64,000 nt of DNA from Acanthosepion esculentum (lineage: Eukaryota; Mollusca; Cephalopoda; Sepiida; Sepiidae): positions 63,008,102 to 63,072,101 of the forward strand of contig OZ038500.1 of assembly GCA_964036315.1 (NCBI GenBank), given 5' to 3'. This document shows, one piece after another, positions 1 through 11,589 of the stretch; the stretch's first letter is position 1; each line of letters begins with the position of its first letter. The notes under the pieces are model-generated. The model saw only the letters and a program-made list of their open reading frames with translations, did no database searches and had not been told where the DNA came from. A program made the position numbers and the translations under genes.

Positions 1-236
1 TTTTCCCGGATATCCCGATTACATGAATTTAAGCGTGCTACTAGATTGGCATCTAGGTCTCACCCTTTTTACTGTTGAAATAGCTAAATGCAACCGCCAC
101 TCCAACTCCAACAGTTTCTTTTCCCGCACTTCCTGTGGAATTCCTTTCCGTTTACTTGCGTCCCCGATAACTACAATCTTCAAAAATGTAAATACAACGC
201 CAATCGCCACCTTCTGGCTTCTTGAAACACTGGGGC
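1..236 (+). mobile_element. LINE-A (CR1/Jockey-like) 3'-terminal coding fragment, cut by the window edge
   Basis: The translated text is the last part of a non-LTR reverse transcriptase polyprotein. It resembles the region around the 'SFFSRTSRLWNSLP' motif seen in the better copies at 1342-2375, 3243-3945 and 14400-15260. Here the same nucleotides read through 'ttctattcc..' type codons but the frame is broken. There is no poly(A) end, so the 3' tail is missing. This is a dead remnant and nothing suggests function. Confidence 0.75.
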
Positions 237-324
237 AAACTTTAGTTACACACGGACATTTTATTGTTATTATCACAACGTTTTCGGCCGATAGATTGTC
301 CTTAGTCTCACAGCCATATCACAT

Positions 325-700
325 TGAAAGACCGGTTTTCATACGATCACCGAAGTTAAGCAACGGCGAGACTTGTCAGTACCTAGATGGTTGACCGTTT
401 TGGAAGACTAGGTGCTGTAAGCTTGGATTTGCAGACGATGTAATTTTGGCTCAGAATTGAAAATCGAAGAGCTGAGTTCAAATTTCAGTTGGGTTTGTTC
501 TATTCACTTACGCGCAAATACTCCTGGTTACGGTATGAATCCACCCCTCCCCCAGCTATGGGTTAATTAGCAGGACTTGTATCAGTAAATCATTATTATC
601 CCCACCAAAAAAAACTCCTTACAATCTAAAAATATATTCTGGCTTTAAACACGCTGCAAAAGGTTGATAAGCCGTAAAAAAAAAAATTAAATCAATCAAG
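325..700 (+). mobile_element. SINE-1: 5S rRNA-derived head plus tRNA-like part (copy 1)
   Basis: Positions 332-420 match the 3' two thirds of 5S rRNA ('acgatcaccgaagttaagc', then the gacc...aggtgctgtaagctt block), which carries the internal Pol III A/IE/C boxes. A tRNA-like segment follows with a B-box-like 'gagttcaaatttcag' at 473-488. The body contains 'cagctatgggttaatta' and the unit ends near 'ggttgataagccgtaaa' plus an A-run. Other copies lie at 23170-23640 and 36640-37005. 5S-derived SINEs are a known class (SINE3); the combination with a tRNA-like segment is read directly here. Confidence 0.8.
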
Positions 701-799
701 ATTGTTCTCGTTCCGTTGCCCAAGTCTAGGAATCTCTCGTCTAGTATATATTTAATAAATAAAAGGGTCATCTCAAAATTCCCGAATCAACAAGCATTT

Positions 800-890
800 G
801 ATGAAAGCCTGAGAGCATAACGGCCGGAACGTTGTCGCCATGACAACAAAGATTAGGAAAATAGTTCAAGTGTAAATAATGTAAATAATG
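800..890 (+). repeat. Degenerate PLE-type terminal motif
   Basis: The stretch 'gcctgagagcataacggcc' followed by 'ggaacgttgtcgcc' and '...aataatgtaaataatga' is a diverged version of the motif at 17097-17195 ('cctgaagaaggccgg ... cggccgaaacgttg'). It is probably an old Penelope-like-element terminal repeat. The hammerhead-like core is no longer intact. Confidence 0.4.
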
Positions 891-1299
891 ATAACTCTTC
901 ATCCGACAAATTCAGACAGAAATTGGACAAGCCTCTCTTTCGTGTCAACTTGTCCAGGCAATCGCAATAAAAAAATAAAAAAAAAATAAAAAATGCTCAT
1001 CTCATTATCAACCATAACAGGAACCGCAAAAGTTGTTTCAACTATAAATCAATCATTTGAATGTTGAAATGAAATATTTTCATTTTTGACTAGTTACCTT
1101 GTAAGGAAATCGCTACAAAGAAAACTTGATTTCGTATCTCATATCAATTGGAGTTCGTCTTTCGTGGACGATACCTTAATCAATTCAACAACGGACAAGG
1201 TTCAAATTTATAGCCACATTCCCAACCAAGTCTGTGTAAAACCTCGCACTATATTGTTAATAAGAGTAATATAATTGTTAATGACAGTTCGGGACAAAT

Positions 1300-2151
1300 T
1301 TGTTAAATCTGAAATATGTTATCCCCTGTGTTCATAAAATCAAATCTATTTACTCCTGCCTCAAACGCAAATCTACTGAGGCGGAAAAAGTTAACCTGGC
1401 AGCCCAAATTGAAAAGGACCTCCAATCAGTTGTGATCTGGGGTGAGAAATGGATGGTTAACTTTAACGCGTCTAAAACAAAACTGCTCTCCATCAACCAC
1501 CACAAGGTTCCATCCCTGCATCCCATTAGAATGTCTGATGACCATCTTCTCGAGAGCCCCTCCCTACGGCTGCTCGGTCTCACGCTGTCTGCTGATCTGA
1601 GATGGAATAAATACATCGAGTCAGTTGCATCAGCCACCGCAAAGAAAGTTGGTTCTCTGTGCCGAGCCAGGAAATTTTTCTCCCCTGAATCGATCCTTCA
1701 AGTCTATAAATCGACCATTCGCCCATGCATGGAGTATTGCTGCCATATATGGTCTGGAGCCCCTGCTGTTTGCCTCGGGGTTCTTGATAAGATCCAGAGA
1801 CGGATATGCAATGTGATTGGCCCTGATCTGTCATCTCGTCTGCAGTCGCTCTCTCACAGACGCGATGTTGCCTCGCTCTGCCTTTTTTACAAATACTTCC
1901 ACGGTAATTGCTCTGAGGAGTTGCGTTCGCTTGTCCCCAGGCCTCGTGAATTTAAACGCCCTACCAGGCTGGCATCCCGCTCCCACCCCTACACCGTGGA
2001 AACTGTTAGGTGTAGACGTCTCTTCTACTCCAATAGCTTCATGTCTCGCACATCCCGCCTATGGAACTCCCTTCCCTACTACTGTTTCCCTGACAAATAC
2101 AATCTCCAAAGGTATAAGTGTAGCGTCAATCGACATCTCCAGCTGCCTTGA
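1300..2151 (+). pseudogene. 5'-truncated LINE-A reverse transcriptase ORF (best copy of the family)
   Basis: A 283-codon open frame. Recognisable homology starts near 1342 ('IYSCLKRKS'), which in the sister fragment at 57280-57335 lies just after the YVDD catalytic box, so this copy is truncated just 3' of the RT active site. Landmarks in order are 'WMVNFNASKTKLL' (thumb-side motif, ~residue 51), 'LRLLGLTLSADLRW', 'IRPCMEYCCHIWSGAP', 'LQSLSHRRDVASLCLFYKY' and 'SRTSRLWNSLP'. These are the usual C-terminal landmarks of CR1/Jockey-group LINEs. The upstream endonuclease and RT fingers/palm are absent, so it cannot be autonomous. The frame is unusually intact compared with the other copies, suggesting a relatively recent insertion. 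The annotated start is only the first ATG in frame, not a real initiation site. Confidence 0.85.
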
Positions 2152-2375
2152 TCTATCCGCTTCCCTTCTCCACATCCTTTCTTTTCTCATTCCTATCTGC
2201 TCTCGCTCCGGATCTTTTGTGGCCCCCTTGCCTTGATCGACCCACTGTCTTTCTCTTCTCCCTCATCCCCTCCATTGCCACTCCTATCTGCTCTTCCTCC
2301 AACCCTTCTTTAACCCCTTGCGCGATAGTGGCCTCTGGCCTTGCTTGGGGCGATATGATTTAAAAAAAAAAAAAA
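1342..2375 (+). mobile_element. LINE-A insertion with 3' UTR and poly(A) tail
   Basis: Extent of the insertion that contains the ORF at 1300-2151. The 3' UTR is pyrimidine-rich and ends in the family signature 'cttgcttggggcgatatgat' (2342-2361) followed by an A-run to about 2375. The same terminus recurs at 3920-3945, 5950-5985, 12745-12775, 15222-15245 and, inverted, at 57765-57790 and 61480-61500. It is therefore the true 3' end of the family. Confidence 0.85.
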
Positions 2376-3242
2376 AATGTTTATTATTAATTATTTATTG
2401 GTTTTCTTCAAAATTTGAATCCCATTCTTCTTTTTGCGGATTTCTTTGCATAGCAAGAAAAATACGAGAGAATAAGACCTGTCGTGTCCATAAAGAAATA
2501 CATAAATAAAAAATAATTATACTGCCACTGCGTAGTTTCCATATAAAAATAAATAAAAATATAGTGTCAAAAATAATTATAATAAAATAATTATAACAAT
2601 TATAATTGTCAATAATTCACACTTTTTAAACCAATGAGAATCGATCCAACTTATCTCCTCTACACACACAAACACGTGCCATTCTCATTATCGGACAGGC
2701 AGTGAACACTGACAGGCCATCAACACGCGCGTCAACGAAAATTTCGCCTCGCTTTCCTTTTTCAGACCATAATAGTAACATTTATCTCTTAGCACTCAAC
2801 AAAAATTCGAGGTGAGAAAACTCCAGATACTTCTTGTATTTTCCAATTAAATTATCTGGACACTCATTACACACATCTATATAAATAAAAAAACATACGA
2901 GAAAAACTGAATACCACTTTACTTATTCTTTATTTTATCATTCTGTCGGATTCCTATCCATATTTAATCTACATTTGACCTCAAACTCACAATTTTACTC
3001 AGTATTACAGTCTCTTTTTCTCCCAAACCACATAACAAGATAATAAATAATGCTCGTTTCCACGTCTTATTGTTTCCCATTTTTATGAGTATTTTTGTAT
3101 GTATAAATGTTAGGGGGGGTTATAATTATTTACTCCTCTACAGCCCGAATAGTAGAACAAACTAGTGATTTCAAACATGAAATCACTAGTGTTACGCAAG
3201 ATACTATGAGAATTAGTGTAATTTGCTACCATTTTTAGGGTT
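2376..3242. other. AT-rich unassigned stretch
   Basis: No convincing ORF, RNA gene or repeat terminus was seen. It holds A- and TA-rich runs (2560-2620) and a short G-run at 3113. Confidence 0.5.
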
Positions 3243-3945
3243 TTTAGACTTTTAATCGATAAAAAGAAGTGGAAAGATCATATTGAATCAATTGATAGGT
3301 CTGTTGCTAGGAAAGACGTTTCACTGTGTTGGGCTAGACAATTTTTCTCGTCAGAATCTATCTTACACATTTATAAGTATATAATTCGTCCGTACATCGA
3401 ATATTGCTGTCACACCTGGTCTGGCGCTTCTGTTATGTATTTAGAGATAATGTAATGTCCAAAGAGGAATCTGCAGTTGTTATCGGTCCTGACTTGGCAT
3501 CTCAGCTTCAGTCCCTTTCCCACCACCGTAGCGTAGTTTTTATCGTGCCTTTTCTATAAATATTTTCATATTAATTATTCTGGTGAGCTATCCTCTTTGG
3601 TAATTCGACTTTACGAATTTGAGCGTACTACTAGATTGGCAGCTAAGTCTCATCATTTTACAGTTGAAATTCTTAGATGTAATCGTAAGTTCTATGCTAA
3701 CAGTTTCTTCTCTCGCACTTCTCGCTTGTGGAACTCTTTTCCGACTTCTTGCTTTCCGGTCTACTTTGATCTTCAAAAAATTTAAATTCGATGTCTATCG
3801 TTATCTTCTGTCGTCTTAATCGTTGTTCTTTTATTTTTTTCTCTCCTTAATAGTGTTTTTTTCTTTCTCATATTCTCTTGAACTCAGCAGGCCCTTGCGT
3901 CTTACTGACTTTATTGCCTGCTTGCGGGTGAAATGATTAAAAAAC
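3243..3945 (+). mobile_element. LINE-A 5'-truncated copy, frames broken
   Basis: Translation gives 'KWKDHIESIDRSVARK', 'ARQFFSSESILHIYK' and 'EYCCHTWSGAS', then after frameshifts and stops 'SSLVIRLYEFERTTRLAAK', 'FFSRTSRLWNSFP'. It ends with the family terminus 'gggtgaaatgattaaaaaa' at 3926-3944. At least two frameshifts and one stop make it a pseudogene. Confidence 0.85.
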
Positions 3946-4199
3946 AGTTAAGATGTTTGGATGTAATCTTCTTTCAAGTATAAGTTCGGATTTCACCGAG
4001 AAACTATTCTTTCTGATCGGCGGTGTTTACTTAGACTGACGGTCTCAATATTTGCGATTAAAAGCAAACGAAATTAAGGTGAAATAAATGTTTGCTAAAA
4101 ATTAACGATAGTCAATTTGATTGTTCAGACTTGATATTTTCCAATTCGAAAAAAAAAAAAGAAAGATATGCGTTTTTATCGTGAAGCGGCAATATTTAA

Positions 4200-4244
4200 A
4201 CAGAAGACCCCCCCCCACCACCACCACCAAAAAAAAAAAAAAAA
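4200..4244. repeat. Low-complexity C/CCA/A run
   Basis: A C-run, then several 'cca' triplets, then an A-run of about 18. It may be a degenerate retroposon tail but no body was identified. Confidence 0.5.
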
Positions 4245-4837
4245 GATATTAAAGACCGCAGTACACCGGATGGTTTCATTCTCACCGACATGTAGAAATG
4301 ACGTATTTGTCGCGCCATCGCTAAATGGTATATAGCTTTGGCGGCTATGGGAAACGCATAAGTTTTAACACCGTTTGACCGTGGAATAATTGTTGGGACC
4401 AGAAAGATATTTCATTTTATTCCCGAGGTTACAACTGCTTTAGGTTTGACTTTTTTTTTTTTTCATGCAAGTATAGCAAGGGTATACCAAATATATGTGA
4501 ATTTCAGACAGACATCATTGGCACGTGAAAACTGCGGGCGTCTACAGGTGATGTAAGATCATGACCTCAGGCAATTCATAAGGATGGTGAACACCTTAAC
4601 CAAGGCGTATATCACTGCATCTAATCCCGCCCAAATCCAACGCTCGTGTCACTCAATACATCAATCAACACAGTAAATGCTGTTTCGTAACCGTTGACCA
4701 ACAAATTCAGCATTACTGACGTCACGGCATTAGTTATTGCGCTTGACATAGGTCGGATTGATTTGATTTTTACGGTTTATCGATCCTTTGTGGTTTATTT
4801 AAATAATATTCTTTCCAGATAAACGTTTTACTTTTTA

Positions 4838-4905
4838 ACCCAGAGCTGGGGGTGGAGCTGGATTCATACTTTTCCCCAGGGGTATTTGTGCGTAAGTATT
4901 TTTTT
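4838..4905 (-). mobile_element. SINE body fragment
   Basis: The reverse complement reads 'cgcacaaatacccctgggg', '...tatgaatccagctcc', 'cccagctctgggtt'. This is the SINE-1/SINE-2 body segment found at 505-560 and 55015-55085. The tRNA-like head is not recognisable. It is a small remnant. Confidence 0.55.
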
Positions 4906-5004
4906 TTTTTACTAATGTTCACCCAATGCAAGACCCAAGAGCCACTCAAGGTAGATGGTTGCTGTGTGGAATTGTATTAGCGTAAAAAAGGACATTGTTA
5001 GAAA

Positions 5005-5355
5005 TATAAAGCTGAAGCAGACTTTAGACGGAACCGGAAATCCAATCCTAAACAGGAAACAAGGAATAAACCTCTACTCCTCTTCAAAAGACCAGGGAGT
5101 TGTGTGAACCAGACGATAAGCAAACCTATCTATTCCTATTGGTGGAGGAGAGAAAATAAATATATAAAATGAAATATAAATAGTGAATACAATTTCAGAG
5201 TTCAGCCGCAGACGTTAGGAGTACAGAGCTGAAGCAGACTTTAGACGCAACTGGAAACCCGGTCCTAAACAGAAAACAAGAGATAAACCGTCTACTCCTG
5301 TTCAAAAGGACGAGCGAGGAATGTGAATCGGACGATAGGCGAACCTATCTACTCT
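5005..5355 (+). repeat. R1: unclassified repeat present as a tandem dimer
   Basis: Two adjacent copies (about 5008-5140 and 5225-5352) share 'gctgaagcagactttagacg', a 'cctaaacaggaaacaag' block and 'agataaacc.tctactcct', and both end near 'gacgataggcgaacctatct'. Single copies occur at 56023-56190 (+) and 58575-58700 (-). No coding potential is obvious. It could be an untranslated part of a LINE, because two of the loci lie next to LINE-A/B debris, or an independent element. Confidence 0.7.
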
Positions 5356-5369
5356 TCTAAATGTCACGA

Positions 5370-5860
5370 TGACGTGAGCATATTGTTATTGAACAGCAAA
5401 AGACAGGCGCAGTACCACCTGATAAGAAACATTTCCATCTCTTTTGGGACAGACGATTGAGTTTGCGTGTTGGAGAAGTTCGCACGAGGCTACTGACCCA
5501 GCCTCTCAGCAGAGCGTTGTGCAAAACCGGTGGAGGATCTGTAATGGTGTTGGAGTGTGTTCTATTAGAGCCCCAAAATTCATGTAACTAAAGTCTATCT
5601 TGACAACTGTGACGTAGATGTTTACTGGTGGTAATATTTTGTCCCAGCCTACGTGGGAGGGTATCACGAAACCAGTTCATGTATCACATGACTGACTTTG
5701 ATGTATTTTATTAGTCTCATGCTCGTCAGATTTAAACCCTATTGTACAGGAATGGGGCTTGTTGCAAAGCACGTTAAATTATACGCAGCCATGCACAAGA
5801 AACATAACTTTGATAAACACACGCAACGTCTCTAGTATTTGAGTGAATTTGCTGTTATTT
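5370..5860 (+). pseudogene. Tc1/mariner-type transposase relic
   Basis: In shifting frames the region reads 'KHFHLFWDRRLSLRVGEVRT', then 'KTGGGSVMVLEC' at about 5521-5556 and 'SSDLNPIVQEW' at about 5723-5755. These correspond to the family landmarks 'VKxGGGSVMVWGC' and 'SPDLNPIExxW' of Tc1-like DDE transposases. In active members the D between these blocks and the E just after 'LNPI' are catalytic; here the glutamate is replaced ('LNPIV') and several stops intervene. The element is dead. Terminal inverted repeats were not located. Confidence 0.75.
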
Positions 5861-5869
5861 GAGTGAAGA

Positions 5870-5990
5870 GTTATATATTATTTAGTAGCCTTAGTAATGT
5901 TTCTGTTTCTAATTCTTTTATACCCAGTAACCCCTTTTGTTACAGTGGCTTTACTGCCTTGCTTGAGGTGAATTCGATTAAAAGAAAAGA
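5870..5990 (+). mobile_element. LINE-A 3' UTR remnant
   Basis: Contains 'cccagtaaccccttttgtt' and 'ccttgcttgaggtgaattcg' followed by an A-rich end, matching the last ~110 bases of LINE-A. No coding part remains. Confidence 0.7.
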
Positions 5991-6039
5991 CGTCTCAAAA
6001 TTTTTGGCTCTTCAGTTTACTTGAATCTGTATCATAGAC

Positions 6040-6225
6040 AATATTGTTAGAAGAAGTGGGCAGAGGTCAAGAGTAAGTAACCTACCTAATAAGTTTGGGT
6101 GAATGGATAGTGGAGCAGGTGAAAAGACTGATGATAGAGTATCAAATATTGCTTAGAGCTACCTGGACAGGAAGCAGAGGAGTGCCATGATCATCCACGT
6201 CCTGAATGGGCACGGTTCATAAAAG
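6040..6225 (+). mobile_element. LINE-C 3'-terminal fragment
   Basis: The sequence 'gaatggatagtggagcagg...ttgcttagagctacctgg...gtgccatgatcatccacgtcctgaatgggcacgg' encodes a decayed version of the LINE-C C-terminus ('LRATKDRKLWxxMIxHVLxGHG'). The same end occurs at 21880-21965 (+) and 20565-20660 (-). Stops are present. Confidence 0.65.
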
Positions 6226-8185
6226 ATTATTCCAAAAACCACGGTGAGGAGGGTTACCTAATTTCCACAATGGCAGGTTTAATACAAAGCCATAATTAAC
6301 ATACGACCCGCCCGAAATATATATGCGGCCGGGCCAGAAATTGTCCATCGCCCTCGGCATGTCTCTTTTGGAAGGCCTTGGTTATCAAGGACTGACCCCG
6401 ACCCTCCCCACTTTAATCGTAATAGAGAAAGGGCAGCCTGAAAAGGGAGCCCTCTGATGGAACTAGACTTTGGTTAATTTCCGCCTCGCTGCGAAGCGAT
6501 GCTGTGTCTCGACAATATCGAATAATGTTGTCCATGCGCAGGTATCAGTAATTGCACTGAGGGAAATGAACAAAGAGGAAAAGTGTACGAGGTGTGAAGA
6601 TAAATTTTAAAACAATGACGAAAGCATTTTTTAAAACAGAGTCAAAGGGTTAGGGCGACAGGGCCTGGTGTGTGACACAAGTAATCTCGGTGGAATGTTA
6701 GCGGTACGTGCAATGAAAATCGACAAACATATCATATGTCTACAGAGACACTTCAATCTAATGTTCTGCCCACTAATAATAGTTCAGTTAGTGAAATACC
6801 TTCTTTAATATATCTTTCCGTCTGTTCATTTATATTTTAACCGCCGTAAACAATAAAAATATTTTCTTAACCGCCATAAATAATAAAAATGAAATAAATT
6901 GCTCGGAAAATGTGTAGAATAACGAAAATAATTCATCTCAGAAATTCAAACACTTGACGGAGGCTTAAGAATATGAAGTGCTACTTACTATAAGTATTCG
7001 GGGGAATTCGACCATGAAAATAAAAGTTACCCATATACATAGTTTCCACCGCCTACCTCCAAATAATCGATTTGGGCATGTCAGATAGCGTTTCCAAAGA
7101 AGACGGCAGTAAAATCCAGATTATATCCGATTTGAGATGCTGTTTCCGATTTTCCGGACTCTTCATATATCGACCAAAAACGTCGTGTTAAAACAACAAC
7201 GTCGACAGTCTGTAGTGAGTGCGAGATAATAATAACTTCCTTTACCCATTCCCTTAAAATTCGGAGAACTGAGGAAAAAGTTGGAAAGGAATTCGCGAGC
7301 CTATGTGAAATTTTCTTTGGACCAATTAAAGCCTTCCTTCACAGAGATTGACCGGCGACCAATGTCTCCACAGAAATTAGCCGTTGAGCCAAAAAGAAAG
7401 AAAAGAAAGTAGCGAGCCTATTCGAAATTCTTTTTGATATGAAATGAGGAGATAAAGTAAATTAATAAGAGAATAGTGTCTGAAGTCATGTGAAAGTTTT
7501 CGTTTTTGTTCACCGCGTCCAGCGTTGAAGTTTTCGCCAGTGTCAAATTACTCACCAATTATATTATCGGCTTTCAGACAAGCACGCGGCAATTCAAAGA
7601 ACTTTATTTCAACAATCCAATTAAACTAAGCATTTCAAACTATCTCGTTTTGTCTGCTTTTGAGTGTATGCAACCGTATATCCCTTCGGTGAGCAACGAA
7701 CTCTTTTGCCTTTGTTTTAAACATTTTTGAATATTAATTTTATCTTTTATATGAACATTTCTTCTTCATGACAATTTGCTAAAATTTGAAAATTAATGAT
7801 TTATTTTCCTGAAACGAGCTACTGACGTTTCAAGCGTGTAAATTCATATATAAATTTCTTATCTTGTTTTGTTGAAATTACCCGTGTTTCCTCCATATTA
7901 TCATACTTCATTAATCTTCTTGGCGTGAGTAAATCAACTGTTCATTTTAACCCCTAAGCCCAAGGCTACTATAAGTCCGAAAACAAACAAAAGATGGAAT
8001 AATGAAAATATGACTGCGCGTTTCTCACCTGCGTCAATGACCTACATTTGATTTTTTTTTGTGATGTCAACGGACACTCGTTTCCACTCGTGTGATGTCA
8101 ACGAATACTCGTTGTCACTTTCGTAATGCTCGTTGTAGTAGAGATTTTGTAAACGTAGATACAACTATAGTAACGCCGTTGAACA
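6226..8185. other. Unassigned DNA
   Basis: No homology to the repeat families in the window was noticed. A short GC-rich patch (6310-6560) stands out from the AT-rich surroundings. The longest open frames are short and lack recognisable motifs, so no gene is called. Confidence 0.5.
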
Positions 8186-8189
8186 ATAC

Positions 8190-8510
8190 TGGTGTCAGAC
8201 GCCTTCGGATAACAGTCAGTTATATGCCATGTGTGATACACGCTTAGGCCATTATGTATCTTTCGATATATGACTGACGAGGCAAATGTTTTCCTGTAGT
8301 AGGTTGCTATTTCTTTCTGCGGTAGACTATTTGCCATCCAAGGCTATAGAACCCGGTCTGTTCTGCTATTTACCCATAGCTGAAGGGAGAAGAGGAGGAT
8401 TCATACCTTTCCCAAGGACATTAGCACGTAAGTGAATGTAATGGATTCGACTGGTACTAGAGTTCGGCTCTCCGATTCCTCAATCCGAGCCGCTTTCGAA
8501 TAAGACTCGC
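8190..8510 (-). mobile_element. SINE-2 (tRNA-derived) copy
   Basis: The reverse complement carries 'gcggctcggattgaggaatc', 'ggagagccgaactctagta', the body 'ggtatgaatcctcctcttct' and then 'gaccgggttctatagccttg' and 'ctaccgcagaaagaaatagc'. It aligns along its length with the plus-strand copy at 59965-60260. The B-box position is diverged. The antisense frame of about 79 codons here is a shadow of this repeat, not a gene. Confidence 0.75.
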
Positions 8511-9282
8511 TCTAATAGTACTTGCTCGATAATACCCGCTCGAATAGTAATCCGTATAGTGATCAGTATAGAGAAATAGTGTAGTGAATAGAGTAGAGAA
8601 TAGCTGTCCGTATAGTCATAAAGAGAAAAAGGAGTAGAAATAGTGATCATTTAGACGCCACGCGACTTCCTACTTATGCGTTTCCCCCGTGGTCACGTGA
8701 TCTACTTAATTCAATAATGGGATCGCCTGTGTTTGCTCACTGGCGATCTATGTTCAAACTCAAGTGTCGGCAGCGATATTTTATTCCTATATAACGGAAT
8801 TAAAGTAAAAGCCAGTATTTTGAACTGACGTTCAAAATCATAAGGTGCAACACAATCTTTCTAACTCAATTTAATAGTAACTATGCTTGATTTGAAAGTT
8901 TTTTTTGCTTGCTTTGAATACCTCGGTGGAAAGAGCAGTTATAACAAATTTAGAATAGGAAATAAGGAAATTGAACACAGGTTAAGCTGCGCTAACACAG
9001 AAAACCAAAATATTAACCTAGAAAACTTTAGTAATGCTTTTAGCTTCGTTAGATCTAGACTTTCATATGGACGTGTAGAAGTAGGTTAAGTTTAATAAAT
9101 AAAATAAAATAAAAAATATTTCTTAAATCCCCTGAAATGTATAACCTACTTATCATTTCCTTAACACCTCATTAACATTAACACCGGCATTCTTAAGGTA
9201 AGATAATCAGATTACTGCGTTTCTGTAAATCAGATAATTGAATAAGCAAAATAAAGAAGCCAATGACAGTGGTGAGTGCGTG
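8511..9282. other. Unassigned DNA
   Basis: Begins with a loosely repetitive 'aatagt' rich patch (8510-8650). A 68-codon open frame at 8883-9089 has no recognisable motif and I do not call it a gene. Confidence 0.4.
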
Positions 9283-9359
9283 TAGGATTGTCCTTCGCAT
9301 TAGTGCAGGGTATATGATTTTTTATCATATACCCTGTACTAATACGAAGGACAATCCTA
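9283..9359. repeat. Near-perfect 34-bp inverted repeat (hairpin)
   Basis: Left arm 'ggattgtccttcgcattagt' onward and right arm ending 'aatacgaaggacaatcct' pair with one or two mismatches around an AT loop ('tgattttttatca') at about 9316-9328. It resembles the short palindromes seen elsewhere next to PLE ends but has no (TA)n neighbour. Confidence 0.85.
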
Positions 9360-10249
9360 AGTCTCCCAACAGCAACAACAACAACAACAACAAAAATGTC
9401 TAGCACATGTAACATGTAAAAAAGAAGAAGATCTATTCAAGATAACTTTAAACACTACCATAGACAAAAGGTTAGGAAGGAAACTCCTATATCGATAATA
9501 GAAAGGGCGATAACTGTGGACATGAGAAGTTTAATAGCCTGGAAACAGTTTTAAGTTTTTATAAATTTTATAAAAGATTTCTAAAATTTCAACCTACAGT
9601 AACATTAGCTGTTCTGTAGAATAATTGGCCAAGGTTAAATGCAATTGGCAGAAATGCCCATCAAACAGAATTGACAAAGTTTGCAATAAACAATAACGAA
9701 AGAAAGAAAAGAACAGGGCCAAAATAATACTAGACAAACAATATAGGCAAGAAAAAGGTAGCTAAAGCAAAAATAATGGGGCAAAAATGTTCACAAACTA
9801 AGAATACACAAAAAGGATACAGGCAAGCGATCGCAGCGTTCTGACAAGACAAGAACGAGCAGAAATATGGCGGATGAGACGCAGAAGTGACCTATCATAT
9901 TGGCTAGGAAGAAATCCCAGGATGCATGTTTTGTCTATAAATTTGGGGAGGGAGGAGATGTTTTTGAAGTCATTCCTATACTGATTGAAAGCAACATATT
10001 CGGTCAATGAATTCTGAATGTTTCCCGTATTTCGGCATTACTTTTGAGTGAACAACAACGATGATTGTTGTTCTTTCTTTAGTTTTTATAAATGACATGT
10101 CTTTTTAGGGCATAAGCTTTCATGACTCTCCACCGATTCCTTTTCTTTATTATCTGGGAATTGCCACGACTTCTTGAGAAAGAAAGCTGGGGAGTTTCCC
10201 GTTTCCTTCTCCTCTGGTTAAATTAAGAGTTTTCCTTCTTTTTCGTTTC

Positions 10250-10640
10250 CATCCAAGGCCTCTGATCGGGAGGTTTTGAGGAGCGTGGAACCACCTCTTA
10301 ATTACTGTTGTTCCCAGGCCCACCTTTATCTTAGATGGTAGCACCTGTTAGGGTCCCAGCTATGGGAAAATATTTAATCCCAAAACTGGGGTCGAAACAC
10401 CATAAAAGTATAAAAATATATTTTATAGTAAAAATAACAGTAATACATTTTGAAAAGAATATTACCAGCAATACATTTCAGTCTCGACAAAAACACTCTT
10501 TACAAAAATACGTCAATGAAACCTGATCTACAAAGAATATATATTCTATACATACGAACCTATCCAAAAAATCTTGGCATTAAATAACTCATTGAGGTTG
10601 ATAAACCGTAAATCAAAATAAATGAAACCAAAGTGCTATT
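10250..10640 (+). mobile_element. SINE-3 copy with an uninterrupted tail
   Basis: Contains 'ggcctctgatcgggaggttt', 'gtagcacctgttagggtccc', 'agctatgggaaaatattta', a tail with 'aatattaccagcaatacatt' and the 3' terminus 'aggttgataaaccgtaaatc'. The copy at 49718-51115 has the same order, but there the tail is interrupted by a solo LTR and expanded into a satellite. This copy is the natural 'empty site' reference. Confidence 0.7.
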
Positions 10641-10770
10641 TAACTCATAGCTAGGGCAAGGATAGAAGGATTCATGCCTTTTCCGAAGACATTTGTGTGA
10701 AAGTGAATGCAACAGACTAGCTCGGAATTTGAACTCGACACGCCGATTTATTAGAGCAGATAATTTCTAA
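10641..10770 (-). mobile_element. SINE fragment (tRNA-related region plus body)
   Basis: The reverse complement shows 'gtcgagttcaaattccgag' (B-box-like), then 'cattcactttcacacaaatg' and 'aggcatgaatccttctatcc'. This is the SINE-1/2 layout. It directly follows the SINE-3 tail in the opposite orientation. Confidence 0.55.
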
Positions 10771-11294
10771 GCTGTATGAACGCACGTAGATACAATTCTA
10801 GTACACCCCCTCCGCCAAGCCAATTCAAATAAATAACGATGTTATTGATAACCTATATCTTTCGTAGTCCTTTTCTGTTGTTTGCGCTGACATACACCAA
10901 TGACTTTGAATATGAGAACTGGAAAAAGAAAGACGACGATACATCCTGACACATATTATTCATTCTGGACCTCTGATGAATATAAAACAGCATTTGCTTG
11001 CATTCAGAAATCGTTCTTTGAAATTTGTAAGAGAAAAATATATATGTCAATAAAGATTTTATTCTATGACAGTCACAAAGTTTAAATGATAAAAGCCTTT
11101 CGTACATTTTAAGAGAAGTAATTGAAATATTTTTTCAATAGGGACATTTTGGGTCTGTCCTTTCTTGTAACTTTATGCTTCGCTGCGCACACCGTAAGTC
11201 CAAATAAACAACTTTATTTTCGGGAAAATGTGGAGGGGAAACAATCACTTAAACACCGCTGAGTGAGTGGAATGCACGGGAAGAATGTATTTCT

Positions 11295-11412
11295 TTATCA
11301 TCCGTCCGTGTATTGAATACTGCTGTCATATCTGGTCTGTTGCTCCTGCTATATATTACGAGATTATCGATAAAATCCAAAGAAGGGTTTGTAATGGCAT
11401 CAGTCCTGAACA
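11295..11412 (+). mobile_element. LINE-A internal fragment, frame intact
   Basis: Translates without interruption as 'IRPCIEYCCHIWSVAPAIYY' followed by 'EIIDKIQRRVCNGISPE', the block after the RT catalytic region. It is truncated on both sides. Confidence 0.75.
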
Positions 11413-11589
11413 AAATATTGATATATTGGAAAATACAAACATTTGAGGATTGTTTTTTTCCAGTCTTTCATGTAACAAGACATATTGGGCAACGGTTTGT
11501 CTTCAATTTAAACAATATATGCTAAACTCCAGGAGAGCAACACTTTGTGCCTTCCTGAGCTCATGTTGTCCCACTGACATGAAGTGAGG